Assembly: GCA_017534115.1 (NCBI GenBank)
Contig: JAFWDD010000087.1
Coordinates: 1-64,000, forward strand
Source of the DNA: Bacillota bacterium
GTDB lineage: Bacteria > Bacillota > Clostridia > Lachnospirales > Anaerotignaceae
Reading direction: 5' to 3'
DNA length: 64,000 nt
Shown here: in pieces, positions 32,829 to 42,243 of the stretch
Layout: each line of letters opens with the position of its first letter
Numbering within the stretch: position 1 is the first letter of the stretch
Notes under the pieces: generated by a model
What the model saw: only the letters and a program-made list of their open reading frames with translations
Database searches by the model: none
What the model was told of the DNA's origin: nothing
Position numbers and translations under genes: made by a program

Positions 32829-33749
32829 TCAACCATATCTGGAATAGGATACATAGTCGCAGTATCCGTCCACATATCTGTAAATAGCATAGCTGTTACC
32901 GGTATATTTAACGTTTACTTCTATGTTGTTAAAGCTCGGTGGCTTCTCCTGAGACCAGAATCTTACAAGAACTTCGCCCTGATAAGCGTATGCCTGGATC
33001 TTTACGGGGATTGAAAGGTCGTTTCTGAAACAGAAGTCAACGCTTCCCCATGAAACAGTTGCGTCTCTGCCGGCAGGAAGGTATCCCACTTTTGAAGAAT
33101 GACTCGCGCGGGATGTGATTGTCATGCCTGAATATAAAGCTGCCTGGAATAATGTTGATGAAACCTGGCATATTCCGCCGCCTCTGCCGGTTCCGGCCTG
33201 TCCGTTTACAAGAATTCCAGCGGAAAGATATCCTTCTCCGCCGTTGCTCTTGCTAAGAAGAGTGTTGTTGTATGAGAACGAGTCTCCCGGCTGTAAAATG
33301 GTTCCGTTTATAGCCTCAGCAGCCAGCTGCATGTTGTAGTTTCTATTATACTGCGCGGATGAAGTGCTGAATTTGGTTGAGTATGACGCTATGTCATAAT
33401 CGTATTCATTATTCTGAACAGGAGCGGGTTTGGGAGGCTCAACGTAAAAAGGATCTCTGAGAAGAACGGTTTTGCTCTGAGCTATTTCATCGGGAGACAA
33501 AGCTCCGTATATGATCGTAGTCTCTGCTTCGGGAGCGGTCTCTTCCGCCGTGATTTCTTCCGTGGGCTGAGCGTATTCTTCCGGGATTGCGATATTTTCT
33601 TCTTCCGGATATGTATCTTCAAGAGGTTCTGCTTCATTTTCAACAGTAGTCTCGGTGTTTTGAGGTGCCTCCGTTTCGGCCGCAAATGCAGCGGAGCACA
33701 TCATGCTCGTTGCCAAAACTATAGATAATGGTTTTAAAAACTTTTTCAA
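32829..33749 (-). CDS. Secreted VanW-family protein
   Basis: The 306-aa exported protein has a signal peptide (1-23, cleavage near AFAAE), a Glu- and Pro-rich linker (about 24-115) and a VanW domain (about 125-255) with LQPGDSFSYNNTL, GGGICQVSSTLFQAAL and GYLPAGRDATVSWG. The C-terminus ends in a short beta-rich tail. VanW proteins are widespread in Clostridia, have a conserved GGGICQ(V/P)STL motif and no proven reaction; the name comes from vancomycin-resistance clusters, which are absent here. It has its own promoter and lies downstream of sigE on the same strand. Confidence 0.9.
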   Translation of the reverse strand: MKKFLKPLSIVLATSMMCSAAFAAETEAPQNTETTVENEAEPLEDTYPEEENIAIPEEYAQPTEEITAEETAPEAETTIIYGALSPDEIAQSKTVLLRDPFYVEPPKPAPVQNNEYDYDIASYSTKFSTSSAQYNRNYNMQLAAEAINGTILQPGDSFSYNNTLLSKSNGGEGYLSAGILVNGQAGTGRGGGICQVSSTLFQAALYSGMTITSRASHSSKVGYLPAGRDATVSWGSVDFCFRNDLSIPVKIQAYAYQGEVLVRFWSQEKPPSFNNIEVNVKYTGNSYAIYRYVDGYCDYVSYSRYG

Positions 33750-33787
33750 AGGTCTTTAACCTCCTTATGTGTAGTTTGCTATAAAAT

Positions 33788-33816
33788 AGTTTAAGTCTTT
33801 TTTTGATATATTGCAA
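33788..33816 (-). promoter_or_regulatory. Candidate promoter of vanW
   Basis: On the minus strand, TTGCAA (33816-33811), a 17-bp spacer and TAAACT (33793-33788); each box matches 4 of 6. The predicted leader is about 32 nt. Confidence 0.45.
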
Positions 33817-33885
33817 TAGGTTTTTGAAGATATTTCCTTATAAAATCAAATTTTGTAAAAATTTATCATTTTATGGTGAAAATGG

Positions 33886-34620
33886 TCACAGCATTTTGCC
33901 TATTTCTTTTTTCAGCCGGAGTATTATTTTCTTTTCAAGACGTGATATGTACGACTGGGATATGCCCAAAATATCCGCCACTTCTTTCTGTGTTTTTTCT
34001 TCCTCTTCATCCTTCAGGCCAAATCTCAGCTTAACGATCTCCTTCTCTCTGCTGCCCAGTTTTTCTATTGCTGAATGGAGAAGCTGACGGTCCACATCCT
34101 CCTCTATGTCTTTATAAATAATGTCGGGATCAGTACCCAGAATATCAGAAAGCAGAAGCTCATTTCCTTCCCAGTCTATGTTAAGGGGTTCGTCTATTGA
34201 AACTTCTGTTTTTGTCTTGCTGTTGCGTCTCAAAAACATGAGTATTTCATTTTCGATGCATCGGGAAGCATAAGTAGCCAGCTTTATTTTTTTGTCCGGC
34301 TTAAATGTGTTTATTGCCTTTATAAGGCCTATTGTGCCTATAGATATAAGGTCCTCCACATTTATTCCCGTGTTTTCAAATTTACGGGCTATGTACACCA
34401 CAAGACGCAGATTCCGCTCTATGAGGATGTTTTTGATAATCGTATCATCATCGGAGCCCAGCCGGAGAATCAAAGCCGCTTCTTCTTCAGGCTTCAGAGG
34501 CGGCGGAAATATGTCAGTGCCGCCTATATAAAGAAAATTGCCGTTGACCCTTGAGAAAAAATTTTTGAAAACATATTCCGTTTCGTATTTAAGCCGTACC
34601 CATATATAATTAATATCCAT
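33886..34620 (-). CDS. sigE: Pro-sigma-E, early mother-cell sigma factor
   Basis: SigE directs early mother-cell transcription after processing by SpoIIGA. The 244-aa protein has an N-terminal pro-region (about 1-30), the FLYIGG cleavage-site motif, region 2 ([49 protein letters not shown]), the [15 protein letters not shown] linker and region 4 ([22 protein letters not shown]). The ATG has AAAGGAG and lies 21 bases after spoIIGA. The forespore sigma gene sigG, which usually follows, is not present here. Its intact RCIENEILM is a useful template for the sigK junction. Confidence 0.96.
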   Translation of the reverse strand: MDINYIWVRLKYETEYVFKNFFSRVNGNFLYIGGTDIFPPPLKPEEEAALILRLGSDDDTIIKNILIERNLRLVVYIARKFENTGINVEDLISIGTIGLIKAINTFKPDKKIKLATYASRCIENEILMFLRRNSKTKTEVSIDEPLNIDWEGNELLLSDILGTDPDIIYKDIEEDVDRQLLHSAIEKLGSREKEIVKLRFGLKDEEEEKTQKEVADILGISQSYISRLEKKIILRLKKEIGKML

Positions 34621-34641
34621 CCTGTGAAGCTCCTTTCGGTT

Positions 34642-35520
34642 TTATTTGAATATTTCGGGGTTGAGGATAAACCCGCTTCCTGTGGAAAGATTAAATTTTT
34701 CTTGAGTGATGCCGATGGTAAGATCCTGAATGACTATTGTTTTTCCTTTTGCGGGAACTATTTCCGTGAAGTCGGAAACAAATCCGGCCATGTATTTTGT
34801 TTTTTCTCCGAATGCTATGTATGGAATAATCCGGAATTTATGCTCAAGATTAAAGTGTGAAAACGCTTTTTCCGTATCCGCCGGAGATTTTGAATTTATG
34901 AGGTCATTAAACATTTGTTCAGGGAAAAGTCCAAGCACGCTATGAACATTTGCCGCAATAACGGGTTTTCCGGTAAGAGGATCTTTAAGAGAATTGCCGG
35001 TATCTATAAATCCTGTGCCGTATGCGGTCTTTCCCATGAAATGAACTTTCACCTCACAGCAGAGATTCCTGTCGGAAATATATGCGGTGAGAAGCTTTCT
35101 CGCCGAAAAAACTAATGCTGAAAAAATAAAAGCAAAAATCAAAATCGGCTTTATGCTGTAAACTTCTGACTGCGGGAAAGTATAAAAGTCTCTCGAAAGC
35201 ATGAGGTAATATATAAATCCGCCCAGCAGAAATGATGTCAGATATAAAAAGAAAAACTGTTTCAGGAAGCTGTAAATGTCAGAAGGTCTGAATGAAATAA
35301 AAACTGCGGGAAGAAGCGATGCAATGGAGTAAATATAGGAATTGATGCCGGTATCCGGAGCGGATATTATAAAAATCACAGCGGCGAGTGAGGATATTGC
35401 CGAGCCGGCCAAGAGTCTTTTGGGCGGTATGCTTTTTTTAAGAATCATTCCGGTCAGCGCAGTAATAAGCGCGTCCATACCAAAATTTACCGCCCAGAGA
35501 AGGTCTATGTAACAGGTCAT
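34642..35520 (-). CDS. spoIIGA: Sigma-E processing peptidase SpoIIGA
   Basis: SpoIIGA is the septal membrane aspartic protease that removes the pro-sequence of SigE in response to SpoIIR. The 292-aa protein has five or so N-terminal membrane helices (1-150) and a cytoplasmic protease domain with the catalytic motif GTGFIDTGNSLKDPLTGKPV and the later IPYIAFGEK segment. It ends with the usual short tail GSGFILNPEIF. The gene is directly upstream of sigE and is preceded by a Spo0A-type promoter, as in the spoIIG operon of Bacillus subtilis. Confidence 0.95.
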   Translation of the reverse strand: MTCYIDLLWAVNFGMDALITALTGMILKKSIPPKRLLAGSAISSLAAVIFIISAPDTGINSYIYSIASLLPAVFISFRPSDIYSFLKQFFFLYLTSFLLGGFIYYLMLSRDFYTFPQSEVYSIKPILIFAFIFSALVFSARKLLTAYISDRNLCCEVKVHFMGKTAYGTGFIDTGNSLKDPLTGKPVIAANVHSVLGLFPEQMFNDLINSKSPADTEKAFSHFNLEHKFRIIPYIAFGEKTKYMAGFVSDFTEIVPAKGKTIVIQDLTIGITQEKFNLSTGSGFILNPEIFK

Positions 35521-35545
35521 TTAAAATCACCTTTTCTTTGGGGAA

Positions 35546-35611
35546 ATTATAAGTTTTTTGGGACTTCATTTTTTGTAAATTACGCTGAATTGCGGACAAA
35601 AAACCTCGACA
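35546..35611 (-). promoter_or_regulatory. spoIIG-type promoter: 22-bp spacer and Spo0A box
   Basis: On the minus strand, a Spo0A-box match TGTCGAG (35611-35605; consensus TGTCGAA), then TTTACA (35579-35574), a 22-bp spacer and TATAAT (35551-35546). The unusually long spacer with upstream 0A boxes is the known layout of the B. subtilis spoIIG promoter, which needs phosphorylated Spo0A. A weaker second box (TGTCCGC) lies at about 35599-35593. Confidence 0.75.
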
Positions 35612-35655
35612 AAATAATATGGCGGAATATAAGAGAATTATTGGATGGTTTATCT

Positions 35656-35684
35656 TTGAACCTGCCGCAAACCTGATTTAAAAT
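35656..35684 (+). promoter_or_regulatory. Candidate promoter of the unknown gene before addA
   Basis: TTGAAC (35656-35661), a 17-bp spacer and TAAAAT (35679-35684). The predicted start falls at the ribosome binding site, so the leader would be very short; this lowers confidence. Confidence 0.4.
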
Positions 35685-35705
35685 TAACGTAAGGAGGTTT
35701 TGAAA

Positions 35706-36269
35706 ATGATTTTCACGAAAAGAGCGAAAAAAGAAGCCAAAATGGCGTATGAGAAAATATATGGAAGGCTCCGGCAGAGAGAAAATTCTTTTTACAGGGA
35801 TTTTTACGAATGCGCCGCCGATGAGCTATATGCGGATATATCCGATTATTTTTTTGATTTGCGGTTTTACAATAATGTGTTCAAAAGAGGGACATTCAGG
35901 CCTAACAGAATTATTTTCGAAAGGTTTTTTAAAATTATGGCGGGATTTTATACAATAAATTTCCTTAGTGTAAAAATTGATACTGTGGATCCGTATAAGA
36001 TGGAAGAAATGCTTTTCTGGGCATACGATATGGACGAAGTCGAACGCAGGCTTTATGAAATAATGAAACAAATGGCGGAAAGCTATAAACACGAGTTTAT
36101 GAACGCTTTTGTATATTCTCTGAAGAGGTATGTGCTTTTTATGGAGGACAGTAACTATTTTTATTTGGCATTTTCCGCGAATTTTTGCTATAATTCATAT
36201 AGGATGTTTTGTGAGTTTTTTACAAAATATGAAAGCATAGAATACCGCATGAATAAGTACGTATCTTAA
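35706..36269 (+). CDS. Unknown protein rich in Phe and Tyr, upstream of addA
   Basis: I do not recognise this 187-aa protein. It is basic at the start (MIFTKRAKKEAKMAYEKIYG), probably all-helical and rich in Phe and Tyr, without a signal peptide or clear membrane segment. AAGGAGG at 35691-35697 places the start at ATG 35706 rather than at the TTG three bases after it. It lies 19 bases before addA, in the place where addB is usually found, but its size and sequence do not resemble AddB. It may be co-transcribed with addA. Confidence 0.65.
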   Translation: MIFTKRAKKEAKMAYEKIYGRLRQRENSFYRDFYECAADELYADISDYFFDLRFYNNVFKRGTFRPNRIIFERFFKIMAGFYTINFLSVKIDTVDPYKMEEMLFWAYDMDEVERRLYEIMKQMAESYKHEFMNAFVYSLKRYVLFMEDSNYFYLAFSANFCYNSYRMFCEFFTKYESIEYRMNKYVS

Positions 36270-36288
36270 ATTTGAGGGGAATGATTGT

Positions 36289-39200
36289 ATGGCAGGGGAA
36301 GCATGGACAGACAGACAGCTTAAGGCAATAGAGATAAGAGGCTCGGATGTTCTTGTGGCGGCAGCGGCAGGAAGCGGAAAAACAGCTGTTTTAACCGAGC
36401 GGATCTTAAGAATGATAACTGAAGAAAATATTGATATAGATAAGCTTCTTGTGCTTACGTTTACATCTTCCGCGGCTTCGGAAATGCGAGACAGAATAAG
36501 TCAGGCCATTATGAAGAAGCTGGAGGAGGATCTTTCCAACGAGCGTCTTCAAAAGCAGCTTATACTTATAAACCGGGCTGATATTACGACAATACATGCT
36601 TTCTGCATGAGGATAGTTAAAAATAATTTCGCTGCTGCTGGAATAGACCCTAATTTCAGAATAATCAACGAGTCGGAATCATCCATACTTAAGGCCGAGG
36701 TTTTGGAAAACATATTCGAGACTCTTTATGAAAGCGAGGATAACGAGTGGTTTCTTAATTTAGTGGAAAGCTTCGGCTCAGCCATAGATGACATCGAATT
36801 AAGGCAGCTTATCCTGGAATTATATAAATTTGCGTATGCGGGACCGTTTCCCGAAAAATGGCTGGATGAAAGCGCGGAAAAATACAGTCTTTCGGAGAAT
36901 ACGGATTTTGATGACACTGTGTGGGCCCGGTACATTAAGGCGGAGATACCCGACAGAGTAAAATACATGAAAAACTGTATGAGGGAAATGGAGATTCTTC
37001 TTAATATGGAAGGAGCTCCGGATTTGTATAATAAGGTTATTGATAGCGACAAAGCCATAATTGAAGGTTTAGGGGCTTTGACCGCTGGCAGATATGATGA
37101 AATAGTCGATTTTCTTCATACTGTGCAGTTTGTAGCTCTCCCGAAAAAAAACAAAGGCTCGGATGATGAGATAGCTAATAGATTCCAGGATTTGCGGAAG
37201 ATAATAAAGAAAGAGATAAGTGGTCTTAAGGAAGGATATTTTTCTGTTAAATCCGAAAGAATAAAAGAAAGTCTCTCTAAAATATACCCTATGGTCACAA
37301 ATCTCTGCAATCTTACAAAAATATTTATGAAATACTATATGGTGGTAAAAAAAGAGCGCAGAGCAGCGGAGTTTACGGATGTGGAGCATATGTGCCTCAA
37401 GGTTTTGATGGATGAAAACGGAGGTCCTTCCAAAACCGCAAGGGAGCTCAGCGACAAGTATGAGGAGATACTTACGGACGAATATCAGGATACCAATCTT
37501 ATTCAGGAATATATTCTCAGTCTGGTCTCAAAGAAAAATTCGGGAGTTTATAACCGGTTTATGGTTGGAGACATCAAACAGAGCATATACCGCTTCAGAC
37601 TTGCCAGTCCAGAGATATTTATAGATAAGTATAATAAATTTTCGGACAGCGGAGACAGAGTTAAAATAGACCTTTATTCCAATTTCAGAAGCAGGCAGCA
37701 AATACTGGACTCGATTAATTATATGTTTTTCCGGCTTATGACCAAGGATTTCGGAGAAATAGACTATGACGAAAACGCTGCTCTGCACATGGGCAATCCT
37801 TATGAGGATTATAATGGAAACGGAATCTTCGGAGGAAATACCGAAATGAATATTGTATATGGAGAGGAAAGGGTTTCAGAGGAAAATGCCGAAAATACGG
37901 AAGATGACGAGGAAGATCTGACTCTTCTCCAGTGCGAAGCGCGGCTTGTGGCAAGACGTATAAAAAAGCTGATTGATGACAGATTTGAAGTTTATGACAA
38001 TAAAATCAAATCATATAGGAGAATGAAGCTGGGCGATGTTGTAATACTTATGAGGTCAGTTTCCGGCACCGCGGGCATATTCGCCAAGGAGCTTCTTAAT
38101 GAAGGCCTGGATTCCTACATACAGAAATCGGAAAGCTTTTTTGATTCAACGGAAATCGTTACGATTATGGAGTTTTTGCGAGCCGTGGACAATCCTTATC
38201 AGGATCTGCCCATACTGGCTGTTTTGAAATCTCCTGTTTACAGACTGGATGGAAACAGTCTTTTTGAGATTGCGGTAGAAGGCGAAGGAGACTGCTTTTA
38301 CGAAAAAATTCTTAACTTTTCCGAGACGGAAAAAGGGTCATATTTGAAAAAATTCGTTTCCGATATTGCCGTATGGAAAGAAGCTTCCAAATTTATGGCA
38401 TCAGATATGCTTTTATGGAAGATTTACAGGGATACGGGATATTTCGATTATGCGGGAGCAGGAAGAAACGGAAATATCAGACAGGGAAAGTTGAAAAAGC
38501 TCATAGAAATGGCGTCCGAATTTGAGAAAAACTCCTTTAAAGGACTTTTTAAGTTTTTAAAATATATAGAAAGAATAAAGGGTGCGGGATTTTCGGAAGA
38601 AGGACAAAGCCTTGCGGAAGAAAGCGACAATATTGTGCGCATAATGAGCATTCATAAAAGCAAGGGACTTGAGTTTCCCGTTGTGTTTGTGTCCAATTTG
38701 GGGAAAAAGTTTAATACAACGGATATAGTAGGAAAACTTCTTGTCCACAGCTCCATAGGCATTGGAGTGCCTTATATAGACGCGGAAAACCATATTTCGT
38801 ATTCATCTGCGGCACGGGCTGTTATAAAGCAAAAGCTTATTGCGGAAAAAATGGCGGAAGAGCTGAGGATTCTTTATGTTGCCATGACGAGAGCGAAAGA
38901 GAAACTTATACTGACAGGATATGTTAAAAACATTGAGAAGTCCGCGGAAAAATGGGGAGCTGTCGGCGGAAACAAGAATGAAATCTCCGCATACAGCCTC
39001 AGGAAATGTTTTTCATTTATGGATTGGGTAATGCCTGCGCTTATAGTTCATAAAAGCGCTGACAAAATACGAAATTTCTGTATTTCGGAAGATTTGATCG
39101 ATGTATCAGAGGACAAATCTCCCTGGGAGATCAACCTTTTTTCGGAAAGGGAATTTTTGTCAGATTATAAGGGAAAAATAAAAAGTGGGGCCGAAACACA

Positions 39201-39933
39201 AGAAGCTGATTATCCTTTTGATTCAGAAGAGGCAAGAAATGCCTTTTTCTGGGAATATCCCTTTGAAAAGGACAGCCATATCCCGTCCTGCCTTTCCATT
39301 TCCGATATAAAGAAAAAATATATCGAATACTCGGGAGAGGAAAATGAGGAAACAGTATATAAATCGGATAAAGCGGATAAGAAAAACGGTGAAAAATCCG
39401 GCTTGAGCGCGGCAGAAAAAGGAACCGTAATGCACTGCGTTATGGAGCATCTGGATTTTAAAAAGGATTATGACTTAAACCAGCTGGAAACGTTCATGGA
39501 AAAAATGGTCTGTGACGGAATTCTGACACAGGAGGAAGCTGATTCCGTAAACAGGAATAAAGTTTTAAACTTTTTTGCTTCCGACCTTGGAAAGCGCGCA
39601 AAAAAATCAAAAATGCTCTTCAAGGAAGAGTCCTTTGCCATGGAATTTCCGCCTTCGGAAATATATATGGGCGATAAATACGGGGATACAAAAGAAGGAA
39701 TCATTGTTCACGGAATAATCGACTGCTATTTTTATGAAGACGATGAAATAGTGCTTTATGATTATAAAACCGACTATGTGGAAAAGGGCAGAGAGGCCGA
39801 AATTGCAGATAAATACAAGGTTCAGCTTTCCGTTTATAAGCGGGCTATAGAAGCCGCTACGGGAAAGGTTGTAAAAGACGCTTATATTTATTTCTTTTTT
39901 ATAGATAAAGAATTGAAATTGTCGTTAAAATAG
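36289..39933 (+). CDS. addA: AddA helicase-nuclease subunit
   Basis: AddA is the UvrD-like helicase and nuclease of the AddAB complex, which processes double-strand breaks for recombination. The 1,214-aa protein has Walker A VAAAAGSGKTAVLTERI (about 23-40), the helicase motifs LTFTSSAASEMRDRI, DEYQDTNLIQEYIL, GDIKQSIYRFR, SIHKSKGLEFPVVF and YVAMTRAKEKLIL, and a C-terminal RecB-type nuclease domain with GIIDCYFYEDD and LYDYKTDYV. The start is ATG with GAGGGG upstream. addB is not adjacent and must lie elsewhere if the complex is made. Confidence 0.95.
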   Translation: MAGEAWTDRQLKAIEIRGSDVLVAAAAGSGKTAVLTERILRMITEENIDIDKLLVLTFTSSAASEMRDRISQAIMKKLEEDLSNERLQKQLILINRADITTIHAFCMRIVKNNFAAAGIDPNFRIINESESSILKAEVLENIFETLYESEDNEWFLNLVESFGSAIDDIELRQLILELYKFAYAGPFPEKWLDESAEKYSLSENTDFDDTVWARYIKAEIPDRVKYMKNCMREMEILLNMEGAPDLYNKVIDSDKAIIEGLGALTAGRYDEIVDFLHTVQFVALPKKNKGSDDEIANRFQDLRKIIKKEISGLKEGYFSVKSERIKESLSKIYPMVTNLCNLTKIFMKYYMVVKKERRAAEFTDVEHMCLKVLMDENGGPSKTARELSDKYEEILTDEYQDTNLIQEYILSLVSKKNSGVYNRFMVGDIKQSIYRFRLASPEIFIDKYNKFSDSGDRVKIDLYSNFRSRQQILDSINYMFFRLMTKDFGEIDYDENAALHMGNPYEDYNGNGIFGGNTEMNIVYGEERVSEENAENTEDDEEDLTLLQCEARLVARRIKKLIDDRFEVYDNKIKSYRRMKLGDVVILMRSVSGTAGIFAKELLNEGLDSYIQKSESFFDSTEIVTIMEFLRAVDNPYQDLPILAVLKSPVYRLDGNSLFEIAVEGEGDCFYEKILNFSETEKGSYLKKFVSDIAVWKEASKFMASDMLLWKIYRDTGYFDYAGAGRNGNIRQGKLKKLIEMASEFEKNSFKGLFKFLKYIERIKGAGFSEEGQSLAEESDNIVRIMSIHKSKGLEFPVVFVSNLGKKFNTTDIVGKLLVHSSIGIGVPYIDAENHISYSSAARAVIKQKLIAEKMAEELRILYVAMTRAKEKLILTGYVKNIEKSAEKWGAVGGNKNEISAYSLRKCFSFMDWVMPALIVHKSADKIRNFCISEDLIDVSEDKSPWEINLFSEREFLSDYKGKIKSGAETQEADYPFDSEEARNAFFWEYPFEKDSHIPSCLSISDIKKKYIEYSGEENEETVYKSDKADKKNGEKSGLSAAEKGTVMHCVMEHLDFKKDYDLNQLETFMEKMVCDGILTQEEADSVNRNKVLNFFASDLGKRAKKSKMLFKEESFAMEFPPSEIYMGDKYGDTKEGIIVHGIIDCYFYEDDEIVLYDYKTDYVEKGREAEIADKYKVQLSVYKRAIEAATGKVVKDAYIYFFFIDKELKLSLK

Positions 39934-39941
39934 AGTATAAT
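39913..39941 (+). promoter_or_regulatory. SigA-type promoter of the HlyD-yggS-sepF operon
   Basis: TTGAAA (39913-39918, in the end of addA), a 17-bp spacer and perfect TATAAT (39936-39941). The predicted start is near 39948, leaving a leader of about 84 nt. Confidence 0.8.
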
Positions 39942-40031
39942 ATTTTGAGCTAATTTTATGATATAGTTTTTTAGGAAAAGTATTTTTCGGAAAAACTGAC
40001 TGTGCAAACCCTAAAAGGAGCAAAAATAAAA

Positions 40032-41495
40032 ATGTCATATAAAAATGAAAACAAACCTAAAACCAGGCATTATGGTCTCATGACGGTAGTTATTTTTTGC
40101 TGTCTTTTGATATATATTTTGGGATACCTTGCTGTGTTTGTCTCCAAACCTTCAATCGGCGTTGAGACAGTTGAATACGGAAGTATCCAGGTGCCTCATG
40201 TTTATAACGGGGTAGTTGTAAGATCCGAAACTGCTTACAAAAGCGACAGAGAAGGAATTCCTCTTTATAATGTTTCGGACAAGACAAGAGTTAAGAAAAA
40301 TGCTTTGGTATGTACTATAAGCGATTCTTATGAAACTCAGGAAATAGAAAACCAGATTGAAAAAATAGACAGAGACAGGCTCAGGACTATAAAGGCCCAG
40401 ACTGACGCTTCAGCTTACAGGACCGACCTGGACCAGATAGATAAAAATATAACCGGAATTGTTGATTCCTATGCGTATACATTTTTAAACGGAGATGTTT
40501 CTTCCGTGTATAATCTCAGGGCTCAGGTGGATTCCCAGATAGAAAGCAGAAATGCCATATGGCTTACTGCAGGCGGTCAGATTGACGCGGATGAGCTGCA
40601 GGCAAGACAGGAATATGAGGAGCAGTTTTCTCAGGGCACCTCAACTTACTATTCCGACCAGAGCGGACTTGTATCCTATAAGAATGACGGTCTGGAGGCC
40701 ATATTCACACCCGATACCATGGAAGACGTTACCCTTGACGATGTATATAATTATGTGGCAATAAATCAGAATTCCCAGAATATGAAGGTTAATAAAGACG
40801 ATACCATATATAAAATAGTATCTTCAAATACATGGTATATAGTTACATATATTCAGAATTCTGTTCTGGAGCCTTGGGAAGAAGGACTTCTTGTAAGTAT
40901 GTACGCTGAAAGCGACGCGGGCGAGGAAACTACTTTTATTGCCGAAGTTTATAAAATGAACGTAGATCCTATGTATACAAGAGTTGTTCTCAGAAGTGAC
41001 CAGAAAATAACCGAATTTCTCGGTATGAGAAATATAGAGTTTTCCACAAAAGATACCATATACGCGGGAATAAAAATACCTGTTTCCGCAATAGTTGAGA
41101 AAACTCTTCTCAAAGTACCGAAAAAATATACTCTGGAGCGTGAAGGCGTGAACGGAGTTCTCCGCAGGACCAGTATGGGTGCATCCTTTACATCTCTGGA
41201 TGAGGTTATGAGCGATGACGATTATGTATACTTCCTGCAGGATTTCGAGAATGTAAAAATCGGTACCGTTATAGTTGATCCAGATACAAAGGAAGACTAT
41301 GAGATTACGGAGACATATACCTGCAGCGGTGTATATCTTGCCAATACGTCAATCGCCCAGTTTACAATAACAAATGTTCTGGGTAAAAATAATGAATACG
41401 CTATTGTAGAGGCTAATACGACTTATGGTCTTAAAATTTATGACAGCATAGTTTCGGACGCTTCAGCCATAAGCGAATCTCAGTCTCTTTCATAG
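40032..41495 (+). CDS. HlyD-like membrane protein upstream of yggS-sepF
   Basis: The 487-aa protein has one N-terminal membrane helix (about 16-40), a biotinyl-lipoyl-like segment (VEYGSIQVPHVYNGVVVRSE), a coiled-coil region (about 100-170) and beta-barrel-like parts resembling HlyD-family adaptors. No ABC or RND transporter is adjacent. Proteins of this type are often found directly before yggS and sepF in Clostridia, so a division or envelope role is more likely than export; this is inference. The ATG at 40032 follows AAAGGAG by 11 bases; an upstream GTG lies before that site. Confidence 0.75.
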   Translation: MSYKNENKPKTRHYGLMTVVIFCCLLIYILGYLAVFVSKPSIGVETVEYGSIQVPHVYNGVVVRSETAYKSDREGIPLYNVSDKTRVKKNALVCTISDSYETQEIENQIEKIDRDRLRTIKAQTDASAYRTDLDQIDKNITGIVDSYAYTFLNGDVSSVYNLRAQVDSQIESRNAIWLTAGGQIDADELQARQEYEEQFSQGTSTYYSDQSGLVSYKNDGLEAIFTPDTMEDVTLDDVYNYVAINQNSQNMKVNKDDTIYKIVSSNTWYIVTYIQNSVLEPWEEGLLVSMYAESDAGEETTFIAEVYKMNVDPMYTRVVLRSDQKITEFLGMRNIEFSTKDTIYAGIKIPVSAIVEKTLLKVPKKYTLEREGVNGVLRRTSMGASFTSLDEVMSDDDYVYFLQDFENVKIGTVIVDPDTKEDYEITETYTCSGVYLANTSIAQFTITNVLGKNNEYAIVEANTTYGLKIYDSIVSDASAISESQSLS

Positions 41496-41504
41496 GAGGT
41501 TTTT

Positions 41505-42197
41505 ATGGGTATTAAGGAAAATCTTGAAACCGTTAGAAAAAATATAAAAGCGGCAGCTCAAAGAGCGGGAAGAAATCCGGAAGATATTCTTCTTCTTGCC
41601 GTCAGCAAAACCATAGATGCCGAAACGATAAAGGAAGCTCTTGCCTGCGATGTTTCGGATCTGGGCGAAAACCGGGTTCAGGAGATTATGGAGAAATACG
41701 ATGTGCTTGGCGGAAATATCCGCTGGCATTTAATCGGACACTTGCAGACTAACAAGGTTAAATATATAATAGATAAGGTGTGCCTTATCCATTCTGTTGA
41801 AAGTAAAAAACTGGCGGAAGAAATTAATAAAAAAGCTGCCGAAAAAGGTATAGTCTGTGATATACTTGTGGAGGTCAACATGAGTCATGAAGCTTCTAAA
41901 TTCGGCGTTTCACCGGAAGAAGCGGAATCCTTCATAAGAGATATTTCAAAACTTCCCAATATAAGAGTAAAAGGGCTTATGACTGTTGCGCCTTTTACAG
42001 ATAATCCGGAAGACAACAGAATATATTTTAGAAAAATGAAGAATTTATTAGTTGACATTAATGCAAAAAATATTGATAATATAAATATGGATATTTTGTC
42101 AATGGGAATGACCGGAGACTATGAAGTAGCCATAGAAGAAGGCGCTACAATAGTACGTGTAGGCACTGGAATTTTTGGAGAAAGAAACTATAATTAA
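41505..42197 (+). CDS. yggS: YggS-family PLP-binding protein
   Basis: Cytoplasmic PLP homeostasis protein (PROSC/YggS), a single-domain TIM barrel. The 230-aa protein has the PLP Lys in LLAVSKTIDAETI, GENRVQEIMEKY, WHLIGHLQTNKVKYI and a C-terminal phosphate-binding segment (SMGMTGDYEVAIEEGATIVRVG). AGGAGG precedes the ATG. yggS-sepF-yggT-ylmH is a conserved order in Gram-positive division clusters and is seen here in full. Confidence 0.95.
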   Translation: MGIKENLETVRKNIKAAAQRAGRNPEDILLLAVSKTIDAETIKEALACDVSDLGENRVQEIMEKYDVLGGNIRWHLIGHLQTNKVKYIIDKVCLIHSVESKKLAEEINKKAAEKGIVCDILVEVNMSHEASKFGVSPEEAESFIRDISKLPNIRVKGLMTVAPFTDNPEDNRIYFRKMKNLLVDINAKNIDNINMDILSMGMTGDYEVAIEEGATIVRVGTGIFGERNYN

Positions 42198-42243
42198 GTA
42201 ATTTATATTAAATATATATATACAGAAACAGGAGGACGTTATA

